From Bacteroidales bacterium (GTDB lineage: Bacteria > Bacteroidota > Bacteroidia > Bacteroidales > UBA932), in NCBI GenBank assembly GCA_017429885.1, contig JAFROA010000088.1, positions 1 to 6,894 of the forward strand: a stretch of 6,894 bases of DNA, read 5' to 3'. A program made the translations under genes and the position numbers. Position 1 is the first letter of the stretch; every line of letters begins with the position of its first letter. Below are positions 6,557 through 6,894 of this stretch, piece by piece. Below the pieces are notes generated by a model, which was not told the DNA's origin, did no database searches, and saw nothing but the letters and a program-made list of their open reading frames with translations.

Positions 6557-6894
6557 ATGGACAAACTCTACGAAGCCATCTTCAAGGGGATGGCCCCATT
6601 GGCAAAAACAGCCGTCCAGGAAGCCTTGGACAACAACAAATCACCACAGGACATTATCGACGGATCCATGATTCCGGCGATGGAAGCTATTGGACAGGAA
6701 TTCGAGGCCGGCAAGGTCTTCGTGCCAAACCTTCTTCTCAGCGCAAGGGCCATGAAATCGGCTCTGGACATCCTAAAGCCGCTCATGATGGCTGGACTGA
6801 CCACCTCTCTTGGGACAGTTGTCATCGGAACGGTAAAGGGAGATCTCCACGACATTGGCAAAAACCTGGTTGCATCGATGCTTGAAGGACGTGG
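6557..6894 (+). CDS. Methyltransferase cognate corrinoid protein, N-terminal part (3' end outside window)
   Basis: The frame is open from ATG 6557 to the window end (112 codons plus two bases); typical full length is about 210-220 residues. Residues 1 to about 80 are the helical B12-binding cap domain, with MDKLYEAIFKG, a PAMEAIGQEFEAGKVFVPNLLLSARAM stretch broken over about 43-68, and a conserved helix up to about 79. The Rossmann-like B12-binding domain then begins with GTVVIGTVKGDLHDIGKN. It contains the DxHDxG signature (Asp96, His98, Asp99, Gly101), whose His is the lower axial cobalt ligand in this family (MtmC/MtbC/MttC/MtaC and methionine synthase). Its job is to carry a methyl group on its cobalamin between methyltransferases. 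The gene follows the UroD-type methyltransferase after a single base (TAA-T-ATG), implying co-translation and pairing. The methyl donor cannot be inferred. A later in-frame ATG at 6590 would cut the first helix and is not preferred. Confidence 0.93.
   Translation, partial: MDKLYEAIFKGMAPLAKTAVQEALDNNKSPQDIIDGSMIPAMEAIGQEFEAGKVFVPNLLLSARAMKSALDILKPLMMAGLTTSLGTVVIGTVKGDLHDIGKNLVASMLEGR

Overview
The window most likely comes from a gut-type Bacteroidota/Bacteroidales genome. The main evidence is a pair of small secreted proteins (330-926 and 949-1533) with the hydrophobic leader ending in Ala-Gln that is typical of that phylum. Start codons with no clear Shine-Dalgarno sequence and A-rich leaders agree with this. 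Everything recognised lies on the + strand. The genes are packed very tightly: gaps of 19, 22 and 10 nt, then a 1-nt overlap, then a 1-nt gap. No terminator or promoter is evident, so the window reads as the inside of one transcription unit or two abutting ones.

Layout: 1-310 is the 3' end of nagB (glucosamine-6-phosphate deaminase, last 102 residues). 330-926 and 949-1533 are tandem paralogues encoding about 195-residue exported proteins of unknown function, with similarity to DUF4412/LolA-like Bacteroidota envelope proteins. 1544-5296 is a complete single-chain PurL (FGAM synthase, 1250 residues) with its C-terminal glutaminase domain. 5296-6555 is a uroporphyrinogen-decarboxylase-fold methyltransferase of the MtaA/MtbA/CmuA superfamily. 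6557 to the window end is the N-terminal half of its probable partner, a corrinoid (B12)-binding protein with the DxHDxG cobalt-ligand motif.

Functionally there are three parts: amino-sugar catabolism (nagB), purine synthesis (purL), and a corrinoid-dependent methyl-transfer pair whose substrate cannot be read from this window. nagB and purL have an indirect link through glutamine/ammonia and hexosamine metabolism, but nothing shows that this explains the arrangement. Two points deserve most attention. The PurL has the sequence character of the Firmicutes/streptococcal ('clade II') form rather than the form I know from Bacteroides. It is also physically coupled by a TAATG overlap to a B12 methyltransferase module whose relatives are common in Clostridia, which raises the possibility that purL and the module arrived together. 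No RNA gene, CRISPR array, insertion sequence or attachment site was seen, and no gene-free stretch exceeds 22 bases.
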